Assembly: GCF_001643235.1 (NCBI RefSeq)
Contig: NZ_LQWY01000031.1
Span: 26,522 to 90,521, forward strand
Length of the DNA stretch: 64,000 nucleotides
From: Domibacillus aminovorans
Lineage (GTDB): Bacteria > Bacillota > Bacilli > Bacillales > Domibacillaceae
Direction: 5' to 3'
Shown here: positions 1 to 8,469 of the stretch, piece by piece
How the letters are laid out: the number at the start of each line of letters is the position of its first letter
How positions within the stretch are numbered: position 1 is the first letter of the stretch
Program-made: the position numbers and the translations under genes
The notes under the pieces: model-generated
Told to the model about the DNA's origin: nothing
Databases searched by the model: none
Seen by the model: only the letters and a program-made list of their open reading frames with translations

Positions 1-225
1 GTATTCGTATTGCTGACTGCCATGCAGCACACAGGACGGATCAAATGTAAGCAAATCTGTCAACTTTTCAAATGACATGCCCCCTTGAAAATCGATGACC
101 GTCGCATATGTCGGTGGAATCTCACTATTGGAATCGTTTAGATGAATCGCTTCTTTAAATGCCTGCACTTGCTTTTCTTCAATCCTGTGTGTGTAGCAAT
201 AGAGCTCCGTCTTTTCCTTCGTCAT
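1..225 (-). CDS. MaoC-like dehydratase N-terminal domain protein, partial
   Basis: The first 75 codons of a gene that runs off the left edge. The segment near the edge, ending LHGSQQYEY, resembles the LHGxQxFxY strand of N-terminal MaoC/FAS1-type hydratase-dehydratase domains, which act on acyl-CoA or acyl-carrier thioesters. I chose the ATG at 225 because GGAGGA lies 6-7 bases upstream; another in-frame ATG at 231 overlaps that site. It follows bioB on the same strand but lies beyond the bioB terminator, so it is probably a separate unit. The substrate cannot be inferred. Confidence 0.55.
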   Translation of the reverse strand, partial: MTKEKTELYCYTHRIEEKQVQAFKEAIHLNDSNSEIPPTYATVIDFQGGMSFEKLTDLLTFDPSCVLHGSQQYEY

Positions 226-260
226 CTTCATCCTCCATTCTCTTTTTAAAATGGTACCAT

Positions 261-299
261 AAAAAACGCAGAAGTGATCCCAGCAGAGGGATCACTTCT
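261..299 (-). terminator. Intrinsic terminator of bioB
   Basis: On the minus strand an 11-bp stem (AGAAGTGATCC with GGATCACTTCT) lies just after the bioB stop codon and is followed by a T run (A run at 261-266 on the plus strand). Confidence 0.85.
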
Positions 300-300
300 A

Positions 301-1299
301 TTATCCTATCACAGGTGTCTGTTCTTGTGCCGTTTCAACAACAAAGCCCATTTCTTCGATCATTTTATGGTCAGCCGTTGTCGATTGTCCTTCTGTTGTC
401 AAATAATTGCCGAGAAAAATCGAATTGGCTGCATATAAACCGAGCGGCTGCAACGAACGTAAATTCACTTCGCGCCCGCCGGAAATACGAATTTCTTTAG
501 ATGGATTAATAAAACGGAATAAAGCGAGCACTTTTAAACAATACGCAGGTGTTAACGGTGCTGCATTTTCAAGAATTGTGCCTGGAATCGCATGCAAAAA
601 ATTGACTGGAATCGAATCCGCATCGAGCGCGCGCAAACTTTTTGCCATCGTCACGACGTCTTCCTTTGTTTCTCCCATGCCGATAATGACACCGGAACAT
701 GGAGACATACCGCTCTCTTTCACATATTCGACTGTTTCTGTCCGATCATCATATGTATGAGTCGTGGTGATCGCCGCGTGATGATCTTTTGATGTATTAA
801 TATTATGATTGTACCGGTCTACTCCTGCTGCTTTTAGCTGATTTGCCTGATCTGGCTTTAACAGTCCTAAACATGCACAAATACGCATCGGATATTTTTC
901 TTTTATTTCTTCCACTGCACCAACAACCGTTTCGATTTCTTTTTTCGATGGTCCGCGTCCGCTCGCAACAATGCAATAAGTGCCAGCACCAAGTGAATAG
1001 GCTTTTTCAGCGGCTGAGACAATCTGCTCTTTTTCCATCATCCGATACTTTTCAATTGGCGCACTTGAACGAACCGATTGCGAACAATAGCCGCAGTCTT
1101 CTGGGCAAAGTCCCGATTTCGTATTGACGATCATGTTTAACTTCACTTTGTTCCCATAGTAATGACGGCGAATTTTATATGCACCATCCAATAGAAGCAA
1201 TAATTCTTCATCTGGGCACTTTAAAATGGACATCGCTTCCTCATTTGAACATTCACCCCCAGTTAACACCTTTTCCGCCAAACTACTCCATTTCGACAT
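301..1299 (-). CDS. bioB: Biotin synthase BioB
   Basis: Radical SAM enzyme that inserts sulfur into dethiobiotin, the last step of biotin synthesis, in the cytoplasm. The radical SAM cluster motif CPEDCGYC (CxxxCxxC) is near residue 65, followed by YCSQ. Length, about 332 residues, fits the family. A GTG at 1308 is in frame but overlaps the AAGGAG ribosome binding site; the ATG at 1299 has 8-base spacing and is preferred. No other bio genes are adjacent, so bioB appears to be transcribed alone. A BirA-type operator lies directly upstream, so repression by biotinylated BirA is expected. The terminator follows at once. Confidence 0.95.
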   Translation of the reverse strand: MSKWSSLAEKVLTGGECSNEEAMSILKCPDEELLLLLDGAYKIRRHYYGNKVKLNMIVNTKSGLCPEDCGYCSQSVRSSAPIEKYRMMEKEQIVSAAEKAYSLGAGTYCIVASGRGPSKKEIETVVGAVEEIKEKYPMRICACLGLLKPDQANQLKAAGVDRYNHNINTSKDHHAAITTTHTYDDRTETVEYVKESGMSPCSGVIIGMGETKEDVVTMAKSLRALDADSIPVNFLHAIPGTILENAAPLTPAYCLKVLALFRFINPSKEIRISGGREVNLRSLQPLGLYAANSIFLGNYLTTEGQSTTADHKMIEEMGFVVETAQEQTPVIG

Positions 1300-1349
1300 C
1301 TTCCTCACTCCTTTTCCTCTACTGCCAGATTAAAGGAAAAGAATCTTTA

Positions 1350-1380
1350 TTGTCAACCAAAATATAAATTAAGTTAACAA
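1350..1380. promoter_or_regulatory. BirA operator upstream of bioB
   Basis: TTGTCAACC, a 14-base spacer, then GTTAACAA: an inverted repeat with the half-sites and spacing of biotin-protein-ligase (BirA) operators in Firmicutes. It lies 51 bp before the chosen bioB start and between bioB and the divergent yidC promoter. Confidence 0.8.
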
Positions 1381-1399
1381 TAATCGTTTTGCTAGTTCA

Positions 1400-1428
1400 T
1401 TGTTTTCATTGATAAAATAGAGTATACT
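1400..1428 (+). promoter_or_regulatory. Sigma-A-type promoter of yidC
   Basis: TTGTTT (1400-1405), 17-base spacer, TATACT (1423-1428), about 50 bases before the insertase start codon. Confidence 0.65.
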
Positions 1429-1479
1429 TTTTTTGTCTAAAGCAACTTGCCTGATTTCAGGCGCAGGAGGAAAATCAAT

Positions 1480-2241
1480 TTGAAAAAACAATTATTACTC
1501 GCGCTCACTTTATTATCAGCTATCGTGTTATCGGGCTGTCAAAGTGCGCAGACGGAAGGTCATTTTTTTCATGACTATTTAGTCAATCCATTCGTCAAAC
1601 TCATTCACGCCCTTGGCGAAATGCTCGGCAGTTACGGTTTAGCTATTATTGTGATTACGATTGTCGTTCGATTGATTTTAATGCCGCTCATGCTAAATTC
1701 AATGAAAAAGCAAGCGGTGATGCGTCAAAAAATGGAAGTCGTAAAACCGAAAATGACAGCCATTCAAGACCGCTTGAAAGCAGAAAAAAATCCGGAAGAA
1801 CAGCGTAAAATTCAAATGGAAATGATGGGGCTGTACAAAGAGCACGATATTAACCCGATGGCGATGGGTTGCTTGCCTATGCTTCTTCAAACACCTATCT
1901 GGATGGGGCTGTATTATGGCATTACTATTTCACCAGATATTCGATCTCATGAATTTTTATGGTTCCGCCTCGGAAATCCGGATATTGCGATGGCCATTAT
2001 TGCTGGAATTATATATTATGTTCAATTTAGAGTTTCCATGCAGACAATGCCTGCTGAACAGCAGCAACAAATGAAATTCATCGGTTTGCTATCACCAGTC
2101 ATGATTTTAATTTTTTCCGTTTCCGCTCCCGCCGCATTGCCTATTTACTGGGCGGTTAGTGGATTAATTTTAATCTTCCAATCATGGCTCGGACGTAAAT
2201 ATTACCAAACACACCCACCCGTTGAAAATGCAACAAAGTAA
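1480..2241 (+). CDS. yidC: Membrane protein insertase YidC (SpoIIIJ/YqjG type)
   Basis: Inserts proteins into the cytoplasmic membrane; one paralogue of this family is needed for sigma-G activation in Bacillus sporulation. 253 residues: a lipoprotein signal with lipobox LSGC near residues 17-20, then the 60KD_IMP/YidC core with about five membrane segments, a conserved Arg in the first (VVRLILMPL) and a charged cytoplasmic loop. A TTG at 1480 is preferred because AGGAGG sits 9 bases before it; an upstream in-frame TTG at 1447 would read through that site. A short GCCTGA-tt-TCAGGC hairpin precedes the ribosome binding site. No MifM-like leader peptide is evident. Spacing suggests a single-gene unit. 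Confidence 0.93.
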   Translation: MKKQLLLALTLLSAIVLSGCQSAQTEGHFFHDYLVNPFVKLIHALGEMLGSYGLAIIVITIVVRLILMPLMLNSMKKQAVMRQKMEVVKPKMTAIQDRLKAEKNPEEQRKIQMEMMGLYKEHDINPMAMGCLPMLLQTPIWMGLYYGITISPDIRSHEFLWFRLGNPDIAMAIIAGIIYYVQFRVSMQTMPAEQQQQMKFIGLLSPVMILIFSVSAPAALPIYWAVSGLILIFQSWLGRKYYQTHPPVENATK

Positions 2242-2249
2242 CGACCTAG

Positions 2250-2280
2250 GATGCCTTGCGTAATCAAGGCGTCTTTTTGT
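2250..2280 (+). terminator. Intrinsic terminator of yidC
   Basis: Nine-base-pair stem GATGCCTTG/CAAGGCGTC with one G-U pair, 6-base loop, then TTTTT, just after the stop codon. Confidence 0.8.
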
Positions 2281-2337
2281 TGTATAAAAACCTATTTTTT
2301 TGTACAGTAAATGAAAGTACTTTTTTCATAGAAAAAG

Positions 2338-2364
2338 TGAAACTATTTGTTCCAAATAACCGTA
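2338..2364 (+). promoter_or_regulatory. Sigma-W-like promoter of xpaC-telA
   Basis: TGAAAC (2338-2343), 17 bases, CGTA (2361-2364): the -35 and -10 elements typical of ECF sigma-W promoters in Bacillus, about 58 bases upstream of the xpaC start. To my knowledge the B. subtilis xpaC-yaaN pair is also a sigma-W target. Confidence 0.7.
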
Positions 2365-2421
2365 TAGAATAGATAGAAACGCTCACACTAGAGCGAAATG
2401 AACATATGGAGTGGATGTACG

Positions 2422-3114
2422 ATGCGGTATTCTTTTTATTGGTTCCGGCGTTCGCTTGCTTCTCTTATTGCTGCACTGCTCGCAGCAAGTCCGTTTGACG
2501 GATTTTTAGCATACGGCGCGTTTGCCCTTTCGTTTGCGATTGTATTCGTGTTGTACACGAACCTGAGCAATATGCGGATCCAGAAAAAATACGGATTAAA
2601 TCGGAAAGAATATTATTATATACGGGATCAATTGCAAGATGCGAAATTGAAGCTTTCTAGGCTGCAGCATTTATTTTTAAAAGTGCGCAGTTTAAGCTCA
2701 CTCCGGCAAATGATTGAATTAAACAGCCTCGTCAAGCGTATTTATTCAGTCGTCAAAAAAGAGCCGAAACGCTTTTACGAAATTGAGTCATTCTTTTATT
2801 CTCATCTTGATTCAGTCGTCGAATTGGCAGAAAAATCAGCGCTTTTATCAAGCAAAAAAGTAAAAGGACTAGACTTAAAACAATCATTGATTGAGACGAA
2901 AGAAACATTAGGTGATTTATCTAAAACGCTTGAAGGAGACCTTAGACAGGTACTCGCCCGTGATATTGAACATTTGACCATTGAACTTGATGTTGCTCAA
3001 AGAAGAGTAAAAAAACAAGAAATTCCATTTGAACAAGATAAGGAAGGAGCACCCGAAAATGAACAACGAATTTCAGCCACAACCGGCACCCGCTATAGAC
3101 GCAAAAAAAGATGA
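2422..3114 (+). CDS. xpaC: XpaC-like membrane protein
   Basis: Family named for 5-bromo-4-chloroindolyl phosphate hydrolysis; true function unknown, linked with envelope stress and TelA partners. About 230 residues: a hydrophobic N-terminal region (about residues 10-45, one or two membrane segments) followed by a long, charged, probably helical cytoplasmic part. The ATG at 2422 follows a GGAGTGG site; the ATG at 2398 lacks one. The C-terminal codons overlap the start of telA by 56 bases in another frame. The pair lies downstream of a sigma-W-like promoter, so induction by cell-envelope stress is likely. Confidence 0.8.
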   Translation: MRYSFYWFRRSLASLIAALLAASPFDGFLAYGAFALSFAIVFVLYTNLSNMRIQKKYGLNRKEYYYIRDQLQDAKLKLSRLQHLFLKVRSLSSLRQMIELNSLVKRIYSVVKKEPKRFYEIESFFYSHLDSVVELAEKSALLSSKKVKGLDLKQSLIETKETLGDLSKTLEGDLRQVLARDIEHLTIELDVAQRRVKKQEIPFEQDKEGAPENEQRISATTGTRYRRKKR

Positions 3115-4240
3115 TTTATTAGATGATTTACTAGCCGATCCGTTCGGTGATATGATTGCAGCACCGGAAACAACTGCGACGCCGTCTGCACAATCAAAAC
3201 GGCTTGTTGACGTAATTCCTGCTGAACACCGGCAAAAAGCAGAGCAGCTTGCGGCTCAAATTGATGTCGGCAACCAGCAAGCCGTCTTTTCATTCGGAAC
3301 AGCCGCTCAAACGAAACTATCTGATTTCTCTCATCACATGCTCGATCACGTACAGCGGAAAGATATCGGCCCAATCGGCGATATTTTAAATGAACTCATG
3401 AAAAACTTAAAAAATGTTGATCCGGATGAACTGCGTGACGAAAAGAAAAATATTTTTTCTCGCATGTTCGGTAAAGTATCTGATTCCGTACAAGAAGTGA
3501 TGACACGCTATCAGAAAGTTGGCTCACAAATTGATCGGATTGGTGTGAAATTAGAACATTCAAAACGTGGACTTGTTGAGGATATACGTATGCTTGAGCA
3601 ATTATATGATAAAAATAAAGAATATTTTCAAGCACTTAATATATATATCGCGGCCGGCGAGTTAAAGCTCGAAGAAATTGAAACAAAAACGATACCCGAA
3701 CTTCGACAAAAAGCGGAGCGGACCGGTGATCAAATGGATTTTCAAGATGTAAACGATATGATCCAATTTGCTGATCGTCTTGAAAAACGGCTTCATGATT
3801 TAAAATTAAGCCGCCAGATTACGATTCAAAGCGCACCGCAAATTCGTCTCATTCAAAATACGAACCAGACGCTTGCGGAAAAAATTCAGTCATCGATCTT
3901 GACTGCCGTGCCACTCTGGAAAAACCAAATCGCTATTGCATTGACGCTCGTCCGCCAGCAAAAGGCCGTTGAAGCGCAAAAACAAGTGTCAAAAACGACA
4001 AATGAACTGCTTCTGAAAAACTCAGAAATGCTCAAAGTGAACTCCATTGAAACCGCGAAAGAAAATGAACGTGGATTCGTTGACATCGAAACATTGAAAA
4101 AAACGCAGGATAATTTAATTACAACGCTTGAAGAAACGATCCGCATTCAGCAGGACGGCCGGGCGAAACGAAAAGCAGCGGAAGAAGAATTGATTGTCAT
4201 GGAAGACGATTTAAAACAGCGCCTGCTTCGGTTGAAATAA
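3059..4240 (+). CDS. TelA-family toxic anion resistance protein (YaaN-like)
   Basis: 393 residues, mostly charged and predicted helical or coiled coil; the central and C-terminal parts match the TelA family (PF05816), tied to tellurite, colicin and cell-envelope-active peptide resistance. The N-terminus is an acidic, low-complexity linker with a DDLLDDLL element. The ATG at 3059 has GGAG 9 bases upstream; an earlier in-frame ATG at 3029 has no site. Cotranscribed with xpaC. Biochemical activity is not known. Confidence 0.85.
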   Translation: MNNEFQPQPAPAIDAKKDDLLDDLLADPFGDMIAAPETTATPSAQSKRLVDVIPAEHRQKAEQLAAQIDVGNQQAVFSFGTAAQTKLSDFSHHMLDHVQRKDIGPIGDILNELMKNLKNVDPDELRDEKKNIFSRMFGKVSDSVQEVMTRYQKVGSQIDRIGVKLEHSKRGLVEDIRMLEQLYDKNKEYFQALNIYIAAGELKLEEIETKTIPELRQKAERTGDQMDFQDVNDMIQFADRLEKRLHDLKLSRQITIQSAPQIRLIQNTNQTLAEKIQSSILTAVPLWKNQIAIALTLVRQQKAVEAQKQVSKTTNELLLKNSEMLKVNSIETAKENERGFVDIETLKKTQDNLITTLEETIRIQQDGRAKRKAAEEELIVMEDDLKQRLLRLK

Positions 4241-4242
4241 TA

Positions 4243-4282
4243 GAGAAGCCGTTCCAGAATTTTTCCTGGAACGGCTTCTTTC
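4243..4282. terminator. Bidirectional terminator between telA and the VWA gene
   Basis: Perfect 14-bp stem (4244-4257 with 4266-4279), 8-base loop, with short T-rich flanks, between two convergent genes. Confidence 0.75.
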
Positions 4283-4285
4283 ATG

Positions 4286-6169
4286 CTAAATGCTTTCAAA
4301 CAGTAATTTTTTCAAAATAGGTGTTAAGACAGCGGGTAGTTCTGACACATCAGGTACTATGATCGAGCCGTTTCCATAAATCGTTTTCATCGTTTGCTGA
4401 CGGGCTTCGTCCAACGCTTCGTCACCGATAAATAAATTAAAAACGGTCAGTCCTTTTTTTCGGGCAAGCAAAACAGCTTCATGTGTGTCAAGCACACCAT
4501 TTTTATCATAATCGGCAGCGGATGGCTCTCCATCGGAAAAGACGATTAAAAACTTCCGCTGTTCACTGCGGCGCTCCATTTTTTCAATCGCGATCCGCAA
4601 TGCAAAGCCATCCCGGTTGTCTTCTTCCGATCGAAGTTGACATATTTGTGGACCTGATTCTGATTGATAGGAATGTTCAAATGGAACCACCGTTAAAAAA
4701 TAATTCGGTTTCACAGCAGCGGACAATGTTGCTGTGTCTTCCCAAAAACCCGTGATTTCATGTGGAACGCGAAGTGATTTTAATGTCTCATGAAAGAGTA
4801 CCGTACTTTTTTTCACTTCGTCCATTTTGTCATACATAGAAGCAGAACTATCAATCAACAAGAAAAAAGCGGCGTCAATCTCACGTGACGGCTCCTGTTT
4901 TTTATAAAAAAGCCGTGGATTATTGTCTGTATAAAAGCGAATTAAATGGCGGTCAAGACGCCCTGTCAATAAATTTGTACGTGGGCTTGTTTTTTTCTTT
5001 TCAATCGATTTTTCAATCATCCGTTTTAACTTACGAACGGCCGGTGCTGTCTCTTCTTTTAACAGTCGGTACTGTTCGCGCTCTTCATAAGATGGGACGC
5101 GTGGAGATTCGAAAAGCGCCTTTGCTCCTTTATTCTCTTTTCCGTACCGGGTATCGTCAGACTGTTCCGCTGCCGCACGGCGTTCCACCAGCAATCGGTT
5201 GTACTGTTCACGTGATGCTTTTTTAGACTGTCCTTGCACGGATGCAAGCACTGCATCCCCTTCATCGCCTTCACGCGCCATATTCCCCATCATCGGCGTT
5301 TTTGCGCCCTGTTCTAGATCAAACTGCATAAACGTGCCGCGCGTCTCTTCCGATTCACGGTGCCACGTTGAAAATGGTTCATCAAACTGCTCATTTTCTT
5401 TTTCATCTTGCTTATCATCATTTGCAAGAGGGTCACGCCGTCTACCTGGATCAACAGCGGCAGCTGACTCTTCTTGTTGATATTCCGGCAAGTGGCTGTA
5501 TTCATTTACCATATCACGTACATCTAGATCATTTATTACGTCTGAAATATCGGTGACAAGACGAATGACATCGGCAGTTGATTGCGCGTCAAACAATAAG
5601 CGAGCTGTCCGATCGATAAACGGAATCGCGCCATCAATGATTGGGCTGATCTGCGGCCATTCAAAGGGAGAATCCGCCTGCCAAAGCAAATAGAGCGCAT
5701 TATATACCGCATCTGCATAAAAGCCTTTAGCTATATTAACGGTCAGTTGCCCATCATGATAGCGCCTCATGACGCTCTTCCGCGTCTCAAACGCCCTTTT
5801 CGTTCCAGGCCTTGATTGAACACAGAGCGGTTCGATCCGTACATCTTCTGCGAGTGCGAACAACTGGCGGGCAAAAGATGATTGTTTTTTTTCTATAAAA
5901 GGCTGTATGTCTTCTGCATTTGTAAACGACTTCGTTCCGAGCGCACGTAAATAGACGTCTGACTTCATTCCATCTATCTCTTCGTGTTTAACGCGATGCT
6001 GCCAAAAATGGCTCACGTATAAAATGGCCGGCTCATATTGTAAATACGCAAGCGGGCCAAACTCCACTTTCATATCTGTGTCATTTGCTATAGCTGCAGC
6101 AAGATCCGACAGTTCCATCCAGAAGGCCGAATTGACCGTTTCATCGTTAAATTGAATAAACCGCTCCAC
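4286..6169 (-). CDS. VWA-domain protein (CobT/NorD-like, YojO-type)
   Basis: 627 residues. A C-terminal von Willebrand A domain carries the MIDAS motif DSSAS near residue 430 and a second metal-site segment (FSDGEP). The middle is acidic and low in complexity, as in NorD, CobT and magnesium-chelatase D type partners of MoxR AAA+ ATPases. The gene follows the MoxR gene by one base, so the two are translated together; this pair matches yojN-yojO of B. subtilis. Such pairs act as chaperone or metal-insertion machines on a client protein; no client is encoded nearby, so the role is open. The ATG is used as called. Confidence 0.85.
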   Translation of the reverse strand: MERFIQFNDETVNSAFWMELSDLAAAIANDTDMKVEFGPLAYLQYEPAILYVSHFWQHRVKHEEIDGMKSDVYLRALGTKSFTNAEDIQPFIEKKQSSFARQLFALAEDVRIEPLCVQSRPGTKRAFETRKSVMRRYHDGQLTVNIAKGFYADAVYNALYLLWQADSPFEWPQISPIIDGAIPFIDRTARLLFDAQSTADVIRLVTDISDVINDLDVRDMVNEYSHLPEYQQEESAAAVDPGRRRDPLANDDKQDEKENEQFDEPFSTWHRESEETRGTFMQFDLEQGAKTPMMGNMAREGDEGDAVLASVQGQSKKASREQYNRLLVERRAAAEQSDDTRYGKENKGAKALFESPRVPSYEEREQYRLLKEETAPAVRKLKRMIEKSIEKKKTSPRTNLLTGRLDRHLIRFYTDNNPRLFYKKQEPSREIDAAFFLLIDSSASMYDKMDEVKKSTVLFHETLKSLRVPHEITGFWEDTATLSAAVKPNYFLTVVPFEHSYQSESGPQICQLRSEEDNRDGFALRIAIEKMERRSEQRKFLIVFSDGEPSAADYDKNGVLDTHEAVLLARKKGLTVFNLFIGDEALDEARQQTMKTIYGNGSIIVPDVSELPAVLTPILKKLLFESI

Positions 6170-6170
6170 G

Positions 6171-7043
6171 TTATGCGAACCACGTTTCTGCTACGTTTCT
6201 AACAGCTGCCTGTTCTCGCTCATCATCAAGCTTCCCGGCAATCGCACTTTCGATGGCACGCATCGGTGGAATATACAGCGCAAGATCACATGCATCTACC
6301 AGCGCGCGGATAGATGACGCTTCTTCCGGCAGACGGCCGCTCTCAACAAGCGTTGTTAAATCAGCAGACAGTGACACAAATTGATGGATCAAGCGCTCGT
6401 CCTGCAAAATGGATTCCTGCTTTAATACGCTGAATAATGCATCACCAGAAATATACGGAATCTTAAATGTCACAAATCGGTTTTTAAGTGCTTCATTAAG
6501 AGGCGCCGTTCCAGCATAGCCTTCATTGACAGCTGCAATCACACTAAATGTCGGTTTGGCTTTAACAACTTCTCCTGTAAACGGATTCGTAATTTGACGG
6601 CGGTAATCAAGAACGCCATTTAAAATCGGCAATGTTTCCGGTTTTGCCATATTAATTTCATCTATATATAATAAATGTCCTTTTTTCATCGCTTGAATAA
6701 CCGGGCCTTCCACAAAATCAATACGGCTTTTCCCATCAATTTCTATAATCGTTTTAAAGCCGAGCATCGCTTCTGCATCAAGATCAACAGAACAGTTAAT
6801 ACTGTGAACAGGCTGGCCAAAATAAGCAGCAAGTGATTCTGACAGTTTTGTCTTACCAGAACCTGTTGGCCCTTTTAATAAAATATTTTTACAGAGTGCC
6901 AATGTAATGACCGTGTCGGTTAACAAATGTGCATCTTGCGCTACATATTGATTCGTCGCATTGTCTGTAAGATCTTGCTGAAATTGCTGCTTCCGTTCTT
7001 TTATGATTTGTTCAATTTTTTCTGGTAATGTTGAAATATACAT
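6171..7043 (-). CDS. MoxR-family AAA+ ATPase (YojN-type)
   Basis: 290 residues. Walker A GPTGSGKTK near residue 80, Walker B LLYIDEINMA near 145, and a sensor-1 region NEG. MoxR ATPases work with a VWA partner to remodel or activate client complexes. The ATG at 7043 has AAAGGA 8 bases upstream; the in-frame ATGs 14 and 13 codons earlier lack a site and the family starts near MYISTLPEK. It is the first gene of the two-gene unit. Resembles nitric oxide reductase NorQ, but no nor genes are present here. Confidence 0.88.
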   Translation of the reverse strand: MYISTLPEKIEQIIKERKQQFQQDLTDNATNQYVAQDAHLLTDTVITLALCKNILLKGPTGSGKTKLSESLAAYFGQPVHSINCSVDLDAEAMLGFKTIIEIDGKSRIDFVEGPVIQAMKKGHLLYIDEINMAKPETLPILNGVLDYRRQITNPFTGEVVKAKPTFSVIAAVNEGYAGTAPLNEALKNRFVTFKIPYISGDALFSVLKQESILQDERLIHQFVSLSADLTTLVESGRLPEEASSIRALVDACDLALYIPPMRAIESAIAGKLDDEREQAAVRNVAETWFA

Positions 7044-7279
7044 AATATTCGTCCTTTCCGAGTGTCGTTGCGCGAGTATCATCATACACTTGATTCAGCG
7101 ATAAAAGCAAAAAAGCCGGCTTTTAAAAGCCCTCCTTTCTCCTGTACAATCGTTTCCACTTTTTCAAGGCGCAGCATTCTTTCCTCGGCGTTCTTTAAGC
7201 ATACATGGATAACTTTCAAAAAACAGACGATACTACGGTAAAAATCATTCAAATTGAAAAACGATAAGGTGGGATGAGC

Positions 7280-7564
7280 ATGGATTTCCCTACAATACAT
7301 ACAAATTTTTGGGACGCCATTATTGCAGTTCCTGTGATAATGGTACTAACACAGTTAATAAAAATCTTTTTTAAAGTCCCTAAATCATACGTTCCGACTG
7401 TAGCGCTCGCCATAGGTCTTTTACTATCTGTTTTTGTAAGCCACAGAGGACACCTCGTTGCTGGGCTTTTTATGGGTTGGTTTTATGGTTATGCGGCAGT
7501 CGGAGCATATGCTTCTTTAAAAACAATGATCCTGTCCTATTTAAAAAAGGTGAGGCGAGAATAA
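7280..7564 (+). CDS. Small holin-like membrane protein
   Basis: 94 residues with three hydrophobic segments (about 9-28, 36-55, 60-80) and a basic tail ending KKVRRE, the layout of small phage-type holins. I do not recognise an exact family. No lysin or other phage gene is adjacent, so it may be a domesticated or unrelated membrane protein. AAGGTGGG lies 6 bases before the ATG at 7280, which is preferred over the ATG two codons earlier. Confidence 0.65.
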   Translation: MDFPTIHTNFWDAIIAVPVIMVLTQLIKIFFKVPKSYVPTVALAIGLLLSVFVSHRGHLVAGLFMGWFYGYAAVGAYASLKTMILSYLKKVRRE

Positions 7565-7697
7565 CGTAAACCTTGGCCGGAATAGATGAAGCTTTGCAAT
7601 TCCGTTTCTACTTTGACCTAATTCAAATAGTGTGCCTACGTTTCTTTTCCTTCTTTACATTACGGTGGCCTCGAGTGATGTCCTTTTTTAAATCCGC

Positions 7698-7726
7698 TTG
7701 AAAAAGCCGCATAAATAAGATAAAAT
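7698..7726 (+). promoter_or_regulatory. Sigma-A-type promoter of a short transcript
   Basis: TTGAAA (7698-7703), exactly 17 bases, TAAAAT (7721-7726). A terminator follows within about 60 bases. Confidence 0.65.
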
Positions 7727-7732
7727 TATATG

Positions 7733-7799
7733 GACAAGATCGTTTACACAAAGGACTTGAGCAGGTGTTTTTCACGCTTGAGTCCTTTTTTCTTTTTAT
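7733..7799 (+). ncRNA. Candidate short RNA or transcription attenuator
   Basis: Predicted transcript of about 65 bases from the promoter just upstream to a 13-bp hairpin (7750-7762 with 7777-7789, two G-U pairs) followed by a T-rich run. It contains no ORF. It could be a small RNA, or an attenuated leader for the MerR-like gene that starts 66 bases further on. The rest of the 300-base gap after the holin-like gene shows nothing else. Confidence 0.45.
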
Positions 7800-7864
7800 T
7801 TATCCGATCGTTTAATTACCGCAATTAGACAGTTAATAATCTACGTTTTCGGGGTGTTCCTGCT

Positions 7865-8368
7865 ATGGATGAAGAATTTGTAAAATCCTATATGACTAGT
7901 GAAGTGGCTGCGATATTAGGTGTATCCCAGAGTACTGTACGAAATTACAGTATCGCGCTTGAGAAACATGGATACGTCATCGCTAAGCCAAAAAGATCTC
8001 GTCAATTTGTTGAGCAAGACGTTGCCACTCTGATGCGTATGAAAGAATTGAGAACCTCATCAAAATTGCCACTTAACGATATAGCTGAAATGATGGGTAC
8101 TACACCCTTGGCACCGGCACTTCCAAGTGAAATGTCTGACGTCGAGGTACAAAAAAACGTCGCATCGAATGAACTATTGGCTACCATCATGGACGAATTT
8201 ACCGCTATGAAAAAAGAAAATGCAGAATTAAAACAAGAGGTTAAGCGTAATACGGATCATATTAATGTAATCATACACGAGGTCCGAAGAACAAACAGTA
8301 TGCTCTTTAAAGCTCTATCTGAACAACCAGAACAAAAGAAAAAACTGCTGTTTTGGAAATTGAAGTGA
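7865..8368 (+). CDS. MerR-like HTH and coiled-coil protein
   Basis: 167 residues. An N-terminal winged helix-turn-helix of MerR type (residues about 9-75, with SEVAAILGVSQSTVRNYS), a linker, then a coiled coil (about 105-150) and a basic C-terminus ending KKLLFWKLK. This layout is shared by RacA-like and DUF3967-type proteins seen on Bacillus chromosomes and plasmids, which bind DNA and may act in segregation or regulation. The target is unknown. The spacing to the start is served by a GGGGTG site. Confidence 0.6.
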   Translation: MDEEFVKSYMTSEVAAILGVSQSTVRNYSIALEKHGYVIAKPKRSRQFVEQDVATLMRMKELRTSSKLPLNDIAEMMGTTPLAPALPSEMSDVEVQKNVASNELLATIMDEFTAMKKENAELKQEVKRNTDHINVIIHEVRRTNSMLFKALSEQPEQKKKLLFWKLK

Positions 8369-8469
8369 CTTGTTCAACTAAAGAGCCCTTTAATTGAACA
8401 AGAGAAAACAAACCACATTATTCACATTGATGTCTCACGTAATCCTATAAAACAGCCCAATATTTTTAC

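Noticed and set aside
1447..1479. Upstream TTG start giving an 11-residue extension of YidC
   Set aside because: The extension would translate through the AGGAGG site and put basic residues before an otherwise standard lipoprotein signal.
7082..7300. 72-codon minus-strand ORF upstream of the MoxR gene
   Set aside because: Its 5' part overlaps the ribosome binding site of the holin-like gene; a shorter start near 7170 has only a marginal site and no recognisable family.
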